Shown: positions 19,576 through 29,231, counted from the first letter of the stretch. The stretch: 64,000 nt of DNA from Rhizobium sp. CC-YZS058 (GCF_034720595.1 NZ_JAYESJ010000002.1:1-64000), one strand, 5' to 3'. The notes: generated from the letters alone by a model not told the origin. Translations and numbers: made by a program.

Positions 19576-19608
19576 AATCCCGGGTCAGCTCTCAGTGCAA
19601 ATCAACAC
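19576..19608 (-). repeat. IS21 right terminal inverted repeat
   Basis: Inverse complement of the 33 bases at 17111-17143, with no mismatch. Its outer bases supply the last six codons and stop of the truncated permease gene to the right. Confidence 0.9.
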
Positions 19609-20218
19609 ACAGAGGGATCGTCACATTGAAATGAGCTTCACACCTCGATGCGCCCAGGGACTGGGCGGCTTCCATGTAGCGCGGACTCAAGTTCATAATC
19701 GCCCCTGATATGATTAAAATGGATAGCGGTATCTGGTAATGTAGAAGTCCTGCGAAAACGTTCATGTAAACATAAACATTGCTATTAGTCGAATAACCAA
19801 AATATTGTATAAATGATCCTATTCCGCTCACCGATCCAAAGGTCAACTGAATAGCATATATACGGACCGTGGAGCTTAGAAACATTAGCCCTATGAGAGC
19901 GGAAATACTTATTCGGCGGCCGACACTACCCATGTGTCTTGCAACATAATTTGCAACGGGGAACGAGACGAGGATAGCCAGAAGAGCCGAAAGCGACGCA
20001 ATCAGGTACGTCTGCAGGAAGTAGGTTGCGTAGACTGGATTGAGCAATTCTGTATAATTGGCAACAGTGACTAGTGCTCCCTCGGACGCCCCCACCCTTC
20101 CTGGGACGAATTCTCTCACGCTCTCATTTGCGACGATGAGCATCGGAGCGACCAGAAATGCTATTAATATCATCAACGCTGGCGCCAGAAGCACCAGCGT
20201 TGGCTTTTTACTCAACAT
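19592..20218 (-). pseudogene. PotB-like ABC permease, C-terminally truncated
   Basis: Residues 1-203 are a polyamine/opine-type inner-membrane permease with at least five hydrophobic spans, starting LVLLAPALMILIAFLVAPML. The part that contacts the ATPase (SPRYMEAAQSLGASRCEAHF, the EAA loop) is just reached, but the final spans are lost. The last residues (CVDLH) and the stop come from the IS21 end at 19608. A normal family member has about 280-300 residues. It follows the binding-protein gene by 46 bases. The second permease and ATPase expected in such an operon are absent, presumably lost in the IS21 event. Confidence 0.85.
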
Positions 20219-20264
20219 ATTACTGTACTCCCGGCAGATGCGCAGGCTTCAAATAGTGCACTGA

Positions 20265-21347
20265 TTATAGAAGAGGCTGAATTTCCTGCTCCCAGCGGCT
20301 CATCCACGCACTAGCCTGCGTACCAATGTATGACCAATCTGGAACATATACGAACTTATCCATCTCAGCGTCCGAGAACATCAGCGACTTCACGCTTTCA
20401 GATGCCGTCGATTGCTCATTTGTGGGAATCCCGTCGATTGCAGAATTAAAAGCGCCGTTATTTTCAGGGGAAATTAGAAAATTGACCAGTTTGAATGCCG
20501 CGTCTGAGTTCTTTCCTTTGAGGACACACCATCCTTCTTGATAGACGAATGTTTTAAAGCCACTCTCCGGTTCCATTTTGGTTAGTAGTTTTAATTTGAA
20601 GTCTCGTTGCAGATGGACTGATGACGTGCCCGTGAGAAACGTCACACAAGTCTCTCCAGTGCTGATGGACGACTGAATATCTTGGTCCGAGCTTGCGATG
20701 CGCCCAATGTTGCCACTGGTGGCTAGCTTTTTCATATAGTCCCAAGCGGGTTCCATATTTCTCTCGTCACCGCCAAAGTGAAGCGCCAATGAAATCATCT
20801 GCAGGTTTGACTGCAGTGTCGGAGCCGGGAAGCATATCTTTCCCTTCAGCCGCGGGTCTAGCAAATCGTCAAGCTTCGTGATGACGAATGGTGTCTGATC
20901 TTCTCGATAAAGCCAGCTATTTGAACTGATTGTGCGAGGAATGTTTACTATATTTCCTGCATTGTCCTTGAAGAGCAGTTTTTTCGGTATATGGGCTAGG
21001 TTGGGGACTTTTTCGATTGTTACCGGTTCCGCCCATCCTTCAGCGGAGACCGTCCGCCACGAAACATCCCACCCTGCCAGCAGATCGATGCCGGAATTCG
21101 GCCAAGATGCCTTAATTTTTGGAAGGATCGCTGCTGCGCCGCTTGAGTAAAGTTGCCAATTGACGTCAACGTCTGATTGCCCGGCAGCCAGTTTCTTTAT
21201 CGCATCGAGGTATGGGTTACCCCATTCTGTAGCGGTGATGCGCTGCGCTGCATTAGCAGACGGGGAGGTTAGAGCACCACTGATGCCAACCACTGCTGCA
21301 GTCGATGCAACCCCCCGCACGAGGTCTCTACGCGATATCGTGAACAT
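20265..21347 (-). CDS. Spermidine/putrescine-type periplasmic binding protein
   Basis: 360 residues with an apparent Tat signal: SRRDLVRG followed by a hydrophobic stretch and ANA cleavage. The mature protein follows the PotD-like extracellular binding pattern (TATEWGNPYLDAIKKLAAGQ, then LPKIKASWPNSGIDLLAGWD). It should bind a polyamine or similar organic ligand for an ABC importer. Only a truncated permease remains downstream, so it is probably orphaned unless another transporter uses it. Confidence 0.85.
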   Translation of the reverse strand: MFTISRRDLVRGVASTAAVVGISGALTSPSANAAQRITATEWGNPYLDAIKKLAAGQSDVDVNWQLYSSGAAAILPKIKASWPNSGIDLLAGWDVSWRTVSAEGWAEPVTIEKVPNLAHIPKKLLFKDNAGNIVNIPRTISSNSWLYREDQTPFVITKLDDLLDPRLKGKICFPAPTLQSNLQMISLALHFGGDERNMEPAWDYMKKLATSGNIGRIASSDQDIQSSISTGETCVTFLTGTSSVHLQRDFKLKLLTKMEPESGFKTFVYQEGWCVLKGKNSDAAFKLVNFLISPENNGAFNSAIDGIPTNEQSTASESVKSLMFSDAEMDKFVYVPDWSYIGTQASAWMSRWEQEIQPLL

Positions 21348-21523
21348 TACGGTTCTCCCGTGTTAGATTTTCCCACTCTCGTCTCAACTTTTTTGCTTTT
21401 TATGAGACTTGTTAGCCTTCATTCGGCTTTCGCTGAGGATGGCGCGAATGTGTCGGGGGGTGAGATCAAAAATCTGCCGGGATTGATGAATTAGCTCCAA
21501 AATCCCTGCTCATATGAAATGAA

Positions 21524-22054
21524 ATGTCAGCGCTGCAGGCTCGCGGTGCCCATCGAGCTGACATTCTCATCGCAGGGGTCGACACCGAACGCATCGCTTT
21601 GAACGTTAAGTCGCTGAAGTTGATCCAGTGTACCAGTGGCGGCGTGAACAGAAACGCACCTTTCGACTGGCTCGGGCCGTCTATGATCATTACGAACGCG
21701 AGTGGGGTGCACGCCGAACAACCTAGCGAGTTCGCGCTCATGGCAGCCATGATGTTGCACGAGCACGTGCCGGCGATCGCCACGAGACAACGGCAGCGCG
21801 TCTGGTTGACACAGTTTCGAGACGTGAACGAAAGGCGACGTGTCCTAATATATGGGGTCCGAGCATTTGGTGGGGTTTTAGCCAGGCGACTGAGTAAGGA
21901 AGTCTTCCATGTAACGGGGGTAAGGCGGAGCGGAAGGCCGGCTGCTGCGGTGGAGCGGATGATAACTCCCGACCAAGAGCGCATGCCGGTATTCAGAGAG
22001 TTGCTGCAATCTGCTGTACGCAGCCGTGTCCGCGTCTATGCCACGAACGCTTAG
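21524..22054 (+). pseudogene. D-2-hydroxyacid dehydrogenase-like remnant
   Basis: The first 160 residues resemble a NAD-dependent D-2-hydroxyacid dehydrogenase: SLKLIQCTSGGVNRN, TNASGVHAEQPSEFALMAAM and the Rossmann start RRVLIYGVRAFGGVLARRL. The usual GxGxxG is degraded (GVRAFGG), and after the VTGVRRSGRP segment the text drifts into unrelated sequence and stops. The catalytic second half (Arg, Glu, His) is absent; intact members have about 310 residues. It is a truncated pseudogene facing away from the binding-protein gene. Confidence 0.7.
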
Positions 22055-22225
22055 AAACAAAAAGCCCGTCGCGGGAGGAGGTGTGCTGCTTTCGGGCGCC
22101 GGGTCTCTGGGAGGAGGTAGATCGTCAGTGCTGGTTTTTCTATCTCAACTGAGAGCCAACGGGACAAGTTCCAGCTGTGCATGGGAGCCATGCGCCCCTC
22201 GGTACACGCAGCGGTCCCATACTGT

Positions 22226-22931
22226 CTAGTCGGCGAGTTCGTCCGGATTGCTTGGCAGCAGGTCCGAGGAGAACAGCCTGTCCTTTGACAGCAGCCCCGC
22301 ATCTTCGATGCGCTTCGCGATCCGGCAGGTCGCGCAGTGTCTCAAGCTCAAAATGCACCAGCAACGCCTTGGTCATGACGTAGGTGTAGGGCGCGTCAGG
22401 CGTCGGGCTGCGCGGACCCGAGGCAATAAAATCGCGCTCGCGCATTATGCCGATCAGATCGCGGCTGACTTCCTTGCCAAAGAAGTCGCCGAGGGCAGCA
22501 CGTGTGATCGGCTGGAAATACGCGATGCACATCAGCACTAGCGTTTCGGACTGAATGAGGTCGACCACCTGCGTGACGGTATTGCCGCTGATCCGAATGG
22601 CGTCGGCATGGACCGGCCGCGTCAGATGCTTCCAGCCACCGGCGACCATGACCAGGTCATAAGGGCGGCCGCGAAGCTCGGTGCGGATGTCGCCGATAAT
22701 CAAATCGACGCTGCAGTTGCATCCAACGACCCGCGCAAGGATGTCGCGGGGCACCGGCTCACTGGCGGCAAAGATAACCGCCTCGACCCTCTGCATCCAT
22801 TCCCGCCAGCGCACTTCGGGCGGCAAATGTTCCAGCTTCGGATCGAAGAGCGGATCCCGCGCGAGCGCAGCAGTGCCTCTTCTGCTCCCAGGCCACAAAT
22901 CCGAAACGCTGGCCGGCCGGAGAGTTCGCAC
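22226..22931 (-). pseudogene. ScpB-like protein gene with a frameshift
   Basis: The frame from 22931 reads like the plasmid-borne ScpB-type (SMC-associated winged-helix) family: LEHLPPEVRWREWMQRVEAV, VVGCNCSVDLIIGDIRTELR and ETLRDLPDRE. Near 22315 the protein-like text jumps to another frame, where it continues EDAGLLSKDRLFSSDLLPSN and ends PDELAD at a TAG at 22226-22228. That tail looks like a natural C-terminus, while the uninterrupted frame runs on into nonsense to 22140. One small indel therefore broke the gene. Its start overlaps the end of the DUF1403-like remnant. Confidence 0.75.
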
Positions 22932-23868
22932 ACCGCACCGAGTTCAACCAGCCGCAAAAGAAGCGGCGCAGGCCGCGATCACTCATCCAAGAACCAGCTG
23001 GGATGCGACCGCAGCATCTTCGTTCAAAAGTTTTGCAACGACATTGTCCGATCCCTTCGCGCGACGCTGAGCAATTGATCGGAACGGCGCGCCAGCTCTG
23101 CCGCGAGATCGATGGCGCGAACCGCGGCGGCAGCCGCACTGTGCAGCATCTCTCGCGCCCCCTGCCCGCTTCACGATCAGCGGCGGACCGACGTGCCCCA
23201 GGCGATCCAGCTGCACTTCCGAACAGTGGAACAGCGCGCTCCCAACGTGATATCTTTGCCAGCAAAGCATCCGCCAGCCACAGCGTTATGTCGCGCGGCA
23301 CCCCGAGCCTCAGCGCCTGGTGCAACAATGTAGTTAGCCCAGGCATCCCATGCTCAGCGCATTGCGCCAGAAGATCGTTCAGCGCATCGAGCACCGCGTC
23401 GCCGAGGCGTTGGCCGAACAGCTCGGCGAGCCGCATTAGCGTATCCGCGTGCATCAGCGCGTCGGGGTCAAGCTCGACCAGAAGCCGCCATCCCAGCTGG
23501 GTGTCGCCGGCCAGGCCGACGGCGTCGCCGGGCCGCGTCAGCAGCACGGCATCGCGCAGTTCAGTTTCCCCCTCGATGCGACCGAGCCGCCGCGCGGTCG
23601 CGGCGAAAAGCGCCTAGCGCTGGCGCCAGACGCCGTCGCAAAGCCGCTCGGCCCGCACCTCGTTATCAAGAAGTGCGAGTGCGCCGCCGAACGCCAAGGA
23701 TTCCTCAACACCTTCCGAGGAATCGATGGCCTGCCGCAACCATCTCGGCACGACGCTCGTCGTCGCGACCGAGGCTCTTTGAAGAGCGCCTGACCAAGGT
23801 CTTGCGGGCGATTGGGGGGCGAGAAACATCCTCCCACTCTGAATTATGACGGCGCTATCTGCAAGCAA
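22850..23868 (-). pseudogene. DUF1403-like protein gene with stop and frameshift
   Basis: Starting at 23868, the text LRQAIDSSEGVEESLAFGGAL and ERLCDGVWRQR is interrupted by an in-frame TAG near 23615. It then continues in the same frame as ALFAAT and DAVLLTRPGDAVGLAGDTQL, which I associate with DUF1403 proteins of rhizobial plasmids. After AKISRWERAVPLFG (near 23215) the sense leaves this frame. The C-terminal signature LVELGAVCELSGRPAFRICG reappears in another frame near 22950. At least one nonsense change and one frameshift are needed. It lies directly upstream of the scpB-like remnant, so the pair decayed together. Confidence 0.7.
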
Positions 23869-23925
23869 ATAGCAAGGTTTTCGCCGCGCCTGTCGCTTCT
23901 CAATAATGACGGATAATCGCGCCGG

Positions 23926-24849
23926 TTATTCCAACACCGGTCGTAACATTCCCAGATTTGTCACCCAGTCGTGAAAAGCCGCAACCTCATATCGCCGAAG
24001 AGCCTTTCCTGAGGCTACAACGTAATAGGCCCATCGGACCGGCCATTTCACGTCCAGCAGCAGGGGAACCAGTCGACCGCTTTCGATTTCCTGAGCCACC
24101 AGCGCCTTTCTCACCAGTGCGACGCCCCGGGCCGCTACGGCCGCATTGATGACCGCCGCCGTGGAATTGATCTTGAGCCCTCTATCGTCGGGGACATGGT
24201 TTGCCCCCGCGCGCACCAGCCATTCGGCCCAGGTCGGGAAGTCCCCGCCGGGATGCGGGGTGCCATCATGGATCAAGGTTTGCTCGGAAATCCAGCCGGC
24301 GGTCACTTCCCTGTCGGTCGGCAGCAGCTTGTTGTGGCAGACGGCGATGATCTCCTCGGCCATGAGGTATTTCGATTTCACACCCTTCCAGTTGCCCAGC
24401 CCGCACCTGATGCCGATATCGGCCTCCCCTTGCGCGAGATCGATCACACGATCCGACACGTCGAGCCGGACATCGACGTTGGGGTACTGGGTCGAAAAAT
24501 CCTCCAGCCGGGACATCAGCCAGTTTGCCACGAGAGCCTGTGACGCCGTGACGACGACAATGGATCGCGCCCTGCGCCCGCGCAGTTTTTTCAGGCCGGA
24601 TTCCAGGAGATCCAATCCCTGTGCGATATCGTCGAGAGCCTCGCGTGCTTCATCGACGGCGGTCAGCCGCTCCGTACCGGAACGGCTACGCTTGAAGAGA
24701 GGGTAGCCCACCCAGTCCTCCAGCGAGCGAACAAGCTGGCCGACCGCAGGCGGCGTCACGTCAAGTTCTGCGGATGCGCCGACATAGCTTCCGTGTCTCG
24801 CGGACGCCTCCAAAGCTTGCAGCGACTTCAGTCTGGTGAGATTTCTCAT
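23926..24849 (-). CDS. LysR-family regulator (GcvA-like)
   Basis: 307 residues from the ATG at 24849. The N-terminal winged helix is LKSLQALEASARHGSYVGAS followed by ELDVTPPAVGQLVRSLEDWV. The C-terminal effector domain includes NVDVRLDVSDRVIDLAQGEADIG. It is divergent from the oxidoreductase operon at 24954, the usual position for a LysR activator of its neighbour. A dyad (24858-24881) lies beside its own start and could be its binding site. Confidence 0.9.
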   Translation of the reverse strand: MRNLTRLKSLQALEASARHGSYVGASAELDVTPPAVGQLVRSLEDWVGYPLFKRSRSGTERLTAVDEAREALDDIAQGLDLLESGLKKLRGRRARSIVVVTASQALVANWLMSRLEDFSTQYPNVDVRLDVSDRVIDLAQGEADIGIRCGLGNWKGVKSKYLMAEEIIAVCHNKLLPTDREVTAGWISEQTLIHDGTPHPGGDFPTWAEWLVRAGANHVPDDRGLKINSTAAVINAAVAARGVALVRKALVAQEIESGRLVPLLLDVKWPVRWAYYVVASGKALRRYEVAAFHDWVTNLGMLRPVLE

Positions 24850-24857
24850 GTTGATCA

Positions 24858-24881
24858 CGACAAAGATTTTCTTTCTTGTCG
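24858..24881. promoter_or_regulatory. Dyad in the LysR/oxidoreductase intergenic region
   Basis: CGACAA (24858-24863) and TTGTCG (24876-24881) form an inverted repeat with a 12-base centre; nearby bases extend it imperfectly. LysR proteins bind such interrupted dyads in divergent promoter regions. Assignment is by position only. Confidence 0.45.
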
Positions 24882-24953
24882 ATATGGCGTCTTTTCCTCG
24901 CGAATGCAAACGACACGGGATAGCTAAGGGCACCTGATACGAGGAACGATGAG

Positions 24954-25700
24954 ATGATGCTCGAAGGAAAGACCGCATTGGTGACCGGCGGATCAAGCGG
25001 GATCGGGCTTGCCGCTGCCCGGTTGTTGACTGAGAACGGCGCCCGCGTCGCAATCACCGGGCGCTCCGTCGAGAGGCTGGACGCCGCCGTCGCAAAACTT
25101 GGCAATCAGGCAATCGGTATCCAGGCAGATGTGACGGCGCGAGCTGACCTGACGCGTATGAATACGACGATCGAGCAGACGTTCGGTTCTCTCGACATCG
25201 TCTTCGCCAATGCCGGCGTTGCAATCGGCACCCCGCTTTCGACCACGGACGAGGACGCTTATCACAAAATCATGGATACCAACGTCAAGGGCGTGTTCTT
25301 CACGGTTCAAACCGTGCTTCCGCTTCTGCGCGATGGCGGTTCGATCATCCTCAACACGTCGTGGCTCAAACAGGTCGGAACGCCCGGCCGGGCTATCCTG
25401 TCCGCGTCGAAGGCGGCGGTGCGCTCCTTCGCCCGGACGATGTCGGCGGAGCTCCTCGATCGCCGCATCAGGGTGAATGCCGTCAGTCCCGGCTCTATCG
25501 AGACGCCAATCCATCGGGGAAGCAACCAGACCGAGGACGAGTTTCGCGCCTATGCGGACCGTGTCGGGGCGCAGGTGCCGCTCGGTCGAATGGGACGACC
25601 GGAGGAGATCGCAGCAGCCGTCCTCTTTCTCGCAAGCGATGCTTCAAGTTACATGCTTGGGGCAGAGATGGTCATCGACGGCGGCAGATCGGAGCTTTGA
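24954..25700 (+). CDS. Short-chain dehydrogenase/reductase with altered active site
   Basis: 248 residues. The NAD(P)-binding motif is TGGSSGIG and the second motif is NAG. The catalytic serine is present (LNTSW), but the position of the catalytic tyrosine reads AILSASKAAV, so Leu replaces Tyr while Lys is kept. Without Tyr the usual proton relay is missing; the protein may have another activity or none. It is followed by the cupin gene after one base, then an amine oxidase and an MFS transporter in one operon. Confidence 0.88.
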   Translation: MMLEGKTALVTGGSSGIGLAAARLLTENGARVAITGRSVERLDAAVAKLGNQAIGIQADVTARADLTRMNTTIEQTFGSLDIVFANAGVAIGTPLSTTDEDAYHKIMDTNVKGVFFTVQTVLPLLRDGGSIILNTSWLKQVGTPGRAILSASKAAVRSFARTMSAELLDRRIRVNAVSPGSIETPIHRGSNQTEDEFRAYADRVGAQVPLGRMGRPEEIAAAVLFLASDASSYMLGAEMVIDGGRSEL

Positions 25701-25701
25701 G

Positions 25702-26403
25702 ATGCTTTTGAATGAAGACCTTTCCAGGCGCACCCTCGTCCATGCCGCCAAACTCGACTGGATCCCGAGCCCGGCCAAGGGCGTCGACCGCCGCATGCTT
25801 TTCCGGATCGGTGACGAGAAGGCGCGCGCCACCTCCATCGTCCGATACGCGCCTGAAAGCAGCTTTTCCTATCACGGCCACCCCGGCGGCGAAGAATTTC
25901 TCGTGCTCGCGGGCGTGTTCCAGGATGAGAGCGGCGACTTTCCCGCCGGCACCTATGTCCGTAATCCACCGGGAACCGGTCACGCCCCGAAGAGTGACAA
26001 TGGTTGCACGATATTGGTCAAGCTCTGGCAGTTCAAGGCGAGCGACCGGGAGCGCGTCGTCAGCCGTCCTGCAGAAGGATCCTCTCCAAGCGCGCGTCAT
26101 GGTGTCGAGAATTCGTGCGTCCTCTTCGACGGGCCAGACGAACTGGTGATGATGGAGGACTGGCAGGCAAACGCGACACTGGAGATCGGCAACCCGAGCG
26201 GCCTTGAGCTCCTTGTGCTCGACGGTGGCTTCAAAGAGAATGGTGATGGCCTCGATCGCTGGAGCTGGCTGCGGCTTCCCGCAGGCCAGGACCTGAAGGC
26301 CACCGTCGGTTCGGACGGCGCTCGCGTCTGGTACAAGTCGGGACCTCTGTTTCACGAGGACGTCTGCGCGTTCGACGCACCTATCGAGGGAACCAAACCA
26401 TGA
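25702..26403 (+). CDS. ChrR-like cupin protein
   Basis: 233 residues beginning MLLNEDLSRRTLVHAAKLDW. One base separates it from the preceding stop, which fixes the start. The first cupin barrel has metal ligands in SYHGHPGGEEFLVL and a later PPGTGH; a second cupin-like half follows (LELLVLDGGFKENGD). This matches ChrR-type two-cupin proteins, which can act as metal-dependent enzymes or anti-sigma sensors. No sigma factor is adjacent, so an enzyme role in the operon is more likely. Confidence 0.75.
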   Translation: MLLNEDLSRRTLVHAAKLDWIPSPAKGVDRRMLFRIGDEKARATSIVRYAPESSFSYHGHPGGEEFLVLAGVFQDESGDFPAGTYVRNPPGTGHAPKSDNGCTILVKLWQFKASDRERVVSRPAEGSSPSARHGVENSCVLFDGPDELVMMEDWQANATLEIGNPSGLELLVLDGGFKENGDGLDRWSWLRLPAGQDLKATVGSDGARVWYKSGPLFHEDVCAFDAPIEGTKP

Positions 26404-27500
26404 ACACATGCAAGGTGGCAGTCATCGGTGCCGGGCTTTCGGGTCTTTACACGGCACAGGCACTGCATGCCGCCGGCGTCGATGTGCTTCTCATCGAGGC
26501 GCGCGACCGGACCGGCGGCAGAATTTTGACGGCTGGCGAGGACGCAATGCCGGCAGACGACGGCTTCGATCTAGGACCCTCATGGTTCTGGCCGGCGATG
26601 CAGCCGGCGATGGCCGAACTGATCCAAGAGCTGGACTTGGATTCCTTCGTCCAGCACAGCGACGGCGATGTCGTCTTCGAGCGGATGTCTCGCGAACGCC
26701 CGCAGCGTTTCTCACCGGCCTACGAAAACCAGCAATCGATGCGGATTTCGGGTGGGACGGGTGCTGCCGTGCGAGCGCTGGAAGCGCGGCTGCCGCCAGA
26801 GCGGATCAGGCTCGGGACCAGGGTGACGGCCATGGCGTTGACGAACGGCGGGGTTGAGATTTCCGTGTCGACGAAAGCGCCAAGCGAAACAATCGTTGCC
26901 GAATATGTCGTCGCCGCTCTTCCGCCTCGCCTATTCGAGGCGACCGTGACATTTTCCCCGGCACAGGATCCCGCCATTGCCGCACGGTGGCGTGGCACTC
27001 CTACCTGGATGGCGCCTCATGCCAAATTCTTCGCCGTCTATGACGAAGCCTTCTGGCGAAAGGACGGTCTCTCCGGAACCGCTCAAAGCATGGTCGGGCC
27101 GATGGTCGAGATCCATGATGCGACGACCCATTCGGGCAAGGCCGCCTTTTTCGGGTTCCTTGGGGTCGGAGCCGAACAACGCTCGACGGTCGGCGAGGCG
27201 GCGCTGAAGCGGGCCTGTGTCGATCAACTCGCCAGGCTGTACGGACCTCAGGCGCTGACGCCCCGGGCAACATTGCTCAAGGACTGGGCGGCCGATGCCC
27301 TGACTGCCACGGCGCTGGATCAGACGGGTGGCGAGCATCCGGCGCCTGGCAGTCCGCGCTGGGTCACCGGGCCCTGGGAAGGGCGATTGCTGATGGCCGG
27401 CAGTGAGACGAGCTCCTCCGAGCCTGGTTACCTTGCGGGCGCGGTCGTGGCCGCCCGGCAAGCCGTCGCCGACATCCTTTCTCGATTGAACGCGGAATAG
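26400..27500 (+). CDS. Flavin monoamine oxidase-family protein
   Basis: 366 residues, coupled to the cupin gene by an ATGA overlap. The FAD-binding motif is VIGAGLSGLYTAQALHAAGV with IEARDRTGGRI, and the C-terminal flavin contact is SEPGYLAGAVVAARQAV. The family oxidises amines or related CH-NH bonds. It is shorter than many amine oxidases (about 450), mainly in the substrate domain. Its partners suggest oxidation of a small amine or amino compound. Confidence 0.88.
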   Translation: MNTCKVAVIGAGLSGLYTAQALHAAGVDVLLIEARDRTGGRILTAGEDAMPADDGFDLGPSWFWPAMQPAMAELIQELDLDSFVQHSDGDVVFERMSRERPQRFSPAYENQQSMRISGGTGAAVRALEARLPPERIRLGTRVTAMALTNGGVEISVSTKAPSETIVAEYVVAALPPRLFEATVTFSPAQDPAIAARWRGTPTWMAPHAKFFAVYDEAFWRKDGLSGTAQSMVGPMVEIHDATTHSGKAAFFGFLGVGAEQRSTVGEAALKRACVDQLARLYGPQALTPRATLLKDWAADALTATALDQTGGEHPAPGSPRWVTGPWEGRLLMAGSETSSSEPGYLAGAVVAARQAVADILSRLNAE

Positions 27501-27502
27501 AC

Positions 27503-28708
27503 ATGCAACAGAACATTGTGGTCGACGCCAATGTCGGCAAGCGCAACGCGTGGATCCTGACGGTGGCGCAGGCTTTCGGCGGGGCAAATGCCCCGATCGT
27601 CATTTCGCTCGGCGGCCTGGTTGGCCAGCACCTGTCGCCGAATCCCGATCTCATTACCCTGCCTGTCAGCCTCCTGAACCTCGGCCTTGCGCTCGGAACA
27701 TTACCGGCAGCCTACGTCATGCGCCGCTTTGGACGACGTCGCGGCTATCTGGTCGGAACGACGATCGGAATGATCTCGGGCCTGATCGCCGCGATGGGCA
27801 TCATCCTGTCGAGCTTTCTCGTGTTCTGCCTGGGCACGTGCATGGCCGGCTTCTATTCATCCTATGTCCAGAGCTACCGCTTTGCAGCCGCCGACAACGT
27901 ATCCGGACCAGACGGTCAGAAGGCGATCGCCCGGGTCATGGTTGGCGGTCTGGTTGCCGCCATCATCGGTCCGCAGCTCGTGATCTGGACGCGGGACGCC
28001 GTGCCGGGAACGGCATTCGCAGGAAGCTTCATCAGCCAGGCGATGCTAGCCGCCCTCGCCTTCCCCGTGCTGTGGAACCTACGCTCGGCTGCCTCCCTCC
28101 AGTCGAAGGCGGGTGGAGGCGTGGACGAGCGTCCGCTCCTTCAGATCCTGACCTCGCGCAGATATCTCCTGGCAATAGCGACCGGCGTCGTCTCCTACGG
28201 GTTGATGACGTTTGTCATGACGGCGTCGCCCGTCGCCATGGTCGGCCACGGACACTCCATCGATCAGGCAGCCCTGGGTATCCAGTGGCATATCCTCGCC
28301 ATGTACGGACCGTCCTTCTTCACCGGCCGCCTGATGGTGCGCTTCGGGAAGGAACGCATCGCTGCGGTCGGACTTCTCCTGATCGGACTGTCGGCGGCGG
28401 TGGCGCTTTCCGGCTTCGACATCGCCCACTTCTGGGTTTCGCTCGTTCTTCTGGGCATCGGCTGGAACTTCGGCTTCATCGGCGCGACCTCGATGGTGGG
28501 CGATTGTCATACCCCGGCGGAGCGAAGCAAGGTGCAAGGCGCGAACGACTTTCTCGTCTTCGGGACGGTTGCCTGCGCCTCTTTCTTCTCGGGATCGCTG
28601 CTTCACAGCTCAGGATGGGAGACGATCAACTGGATCGTGATGCCGGCGGTCGCGCTCGTTCTGGTGCCATTGGTATGGCGGGCCGCGCGACCGTTGGCTG
28701 CTGCTTAG
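27503..28708 (+). CDS. MFS transporter
   Basis: 401 residues with about 12 hydrophobic spans and the cytoplasmic loop VMRRFGRRRGYLVGTTIG typical of the major facilitator family. It follows the amine oxidase by two bases and ends the operon. It could import the substrate or export a product; the drug-efflux look of the sequence does not decide this. Confidence 0.88.
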   Translation: MQQNIVVDANVGKRNAWILTVAQAFGGANAPIVISLGGLVGQHLSPNPDLITLPVSLLNLGLALGTLPAAYVMRRFGRRRGYLVGTTIGMISGLIAAMGIILSSFLVFCLGTCMAGFYSSYVQSYRFAAADNVSGPDGQKAIARVMVGGLVAAIIGPQLVIWTRDAVPGTAFAGSFISQAMLAALAFPVLWNLRSAASLQSKAGGGVDERPLLQILTSRRYLLAIATGVVSYGLMTFVMTASPVAMVGHGHSIDQAALGIQWHILAMYGPSFFTGRLMVRFGKERIAAVGLLLIGLSAAVALSGFDIAHFWVSLVLLGIGWNFGFIGATSMVGDCHTPAERSKVQGANDFLVFGTVACASFFSGSLLHSSGWETINWIVMPAVALVLVPLVWRAARPLAAA

Positions 28709-28714
28709 GCAATA

Positions 28715-29218
28715 TCAGGCGAGAGCGGCGCTGCCGCTCTCGAACACCGTCTCGTCGTCAAGGATGTTGGCCGTGAGCATCGCGCCTTCCAACGCGGCAA
28801 GAACCCTAATGGCGGCAGCACGATCAAGACCGCCTTCCTGAAGCTTCTCGATGCCGAGCTCGAAGAACCTCTTCACTTCCAGCCTGACCTCGTCAGCCAG
28901 ATCGTGCGACGTTGCCGCGAGCGCTCCGCAAAGACACATGCGCCCGTCCCGGCGCAGCGCCGTCCTGAAGACGTCGCGCCATGCCTGGATCACTTCGACG
29001 CCGTCCTTCACTTCGGCATCGACCGTTTCGATGAACCGGTCCGTGTAACGCCGCGCGACCGCGGCCGCGAGCTTTTCCTTGGCGGGAAAGTGGTAGTGAA
29101 CCGACGACGCCTTCACACCGACGTCAGCCGCGACGTCGCGAAAGCTGAAACCGCTGTAGCCGGCGCTGCGGATGCGCCTCTCCGCGGAGTCGAGAATGGC
29201 GCTGGTCGTGTCCGTCAT
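28715..29218 (-). CDS. TetR-family repressor
   Basis: 167 residues. The N-terminal helix-turn-helix is FSFRDVAADVGVKASSVHYHFPAKEKLAAA; the rest is a helical ligand-binding domain with a cysteine-bearing segment (MCLCGALAATSHDLADEV). It is divergent from the oxidoreductase gene at 29326, and two perfect palindromes lie between them. It probably represses both itself and that gene until an effector binds. Its last codons contain a GC-rich hairpin (about 28719-28741) that may end transcription of the convergent MFS operon. Confidence 0.92.
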   Translation of the reverse strand: MTDTTSAILDSAERRIRSAGYSGFSFRDVAADVGVKASSVHYHFPAKEKLAAAVARRYTDRFIETVDAEVKDGVEVIQAWRDVFRTALRRDGRMCLCGALAATSHDLADEVRLEVKRFFELGIEKLQEGGLDRAAAIRVLAALEGAMLTANILDDETVFESGSAALA

Positions 29219-29231
29219 GTAAAAATCCTCT

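Larger units (their letters stand above)
17112..19607 (+). mobile_element. IS21-family insertion sequence, complete
   Basis: About 2.5 kb with istA and istB in the usual overlapping order. The ends are TG and CA, with a perfect terminal inverted repeat of 32-33 bases, beginning GTGTTGATTTGCACTGAGAG when one outer base is included. Each end also carries a second, weaker copy of the transposase-binding repeat (CACTGAG-type, near 17156 on the left and 19560 on the right), as is usual in this family. No target-site duplication is seen: bases before the left end (CGCGG) differ from those after the right end (CACAG). The flanks are halves of two different genes, so the insertion was accompanied by loss of DNA. 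Confidence 0.93.

Noticed and set aside
17107..19613. Target-site duplication around the IS21 element
   Set aside because: The 4-8 bases on each side do not match. The flanking genes are different, so a deletion or rearrangement is more likely.
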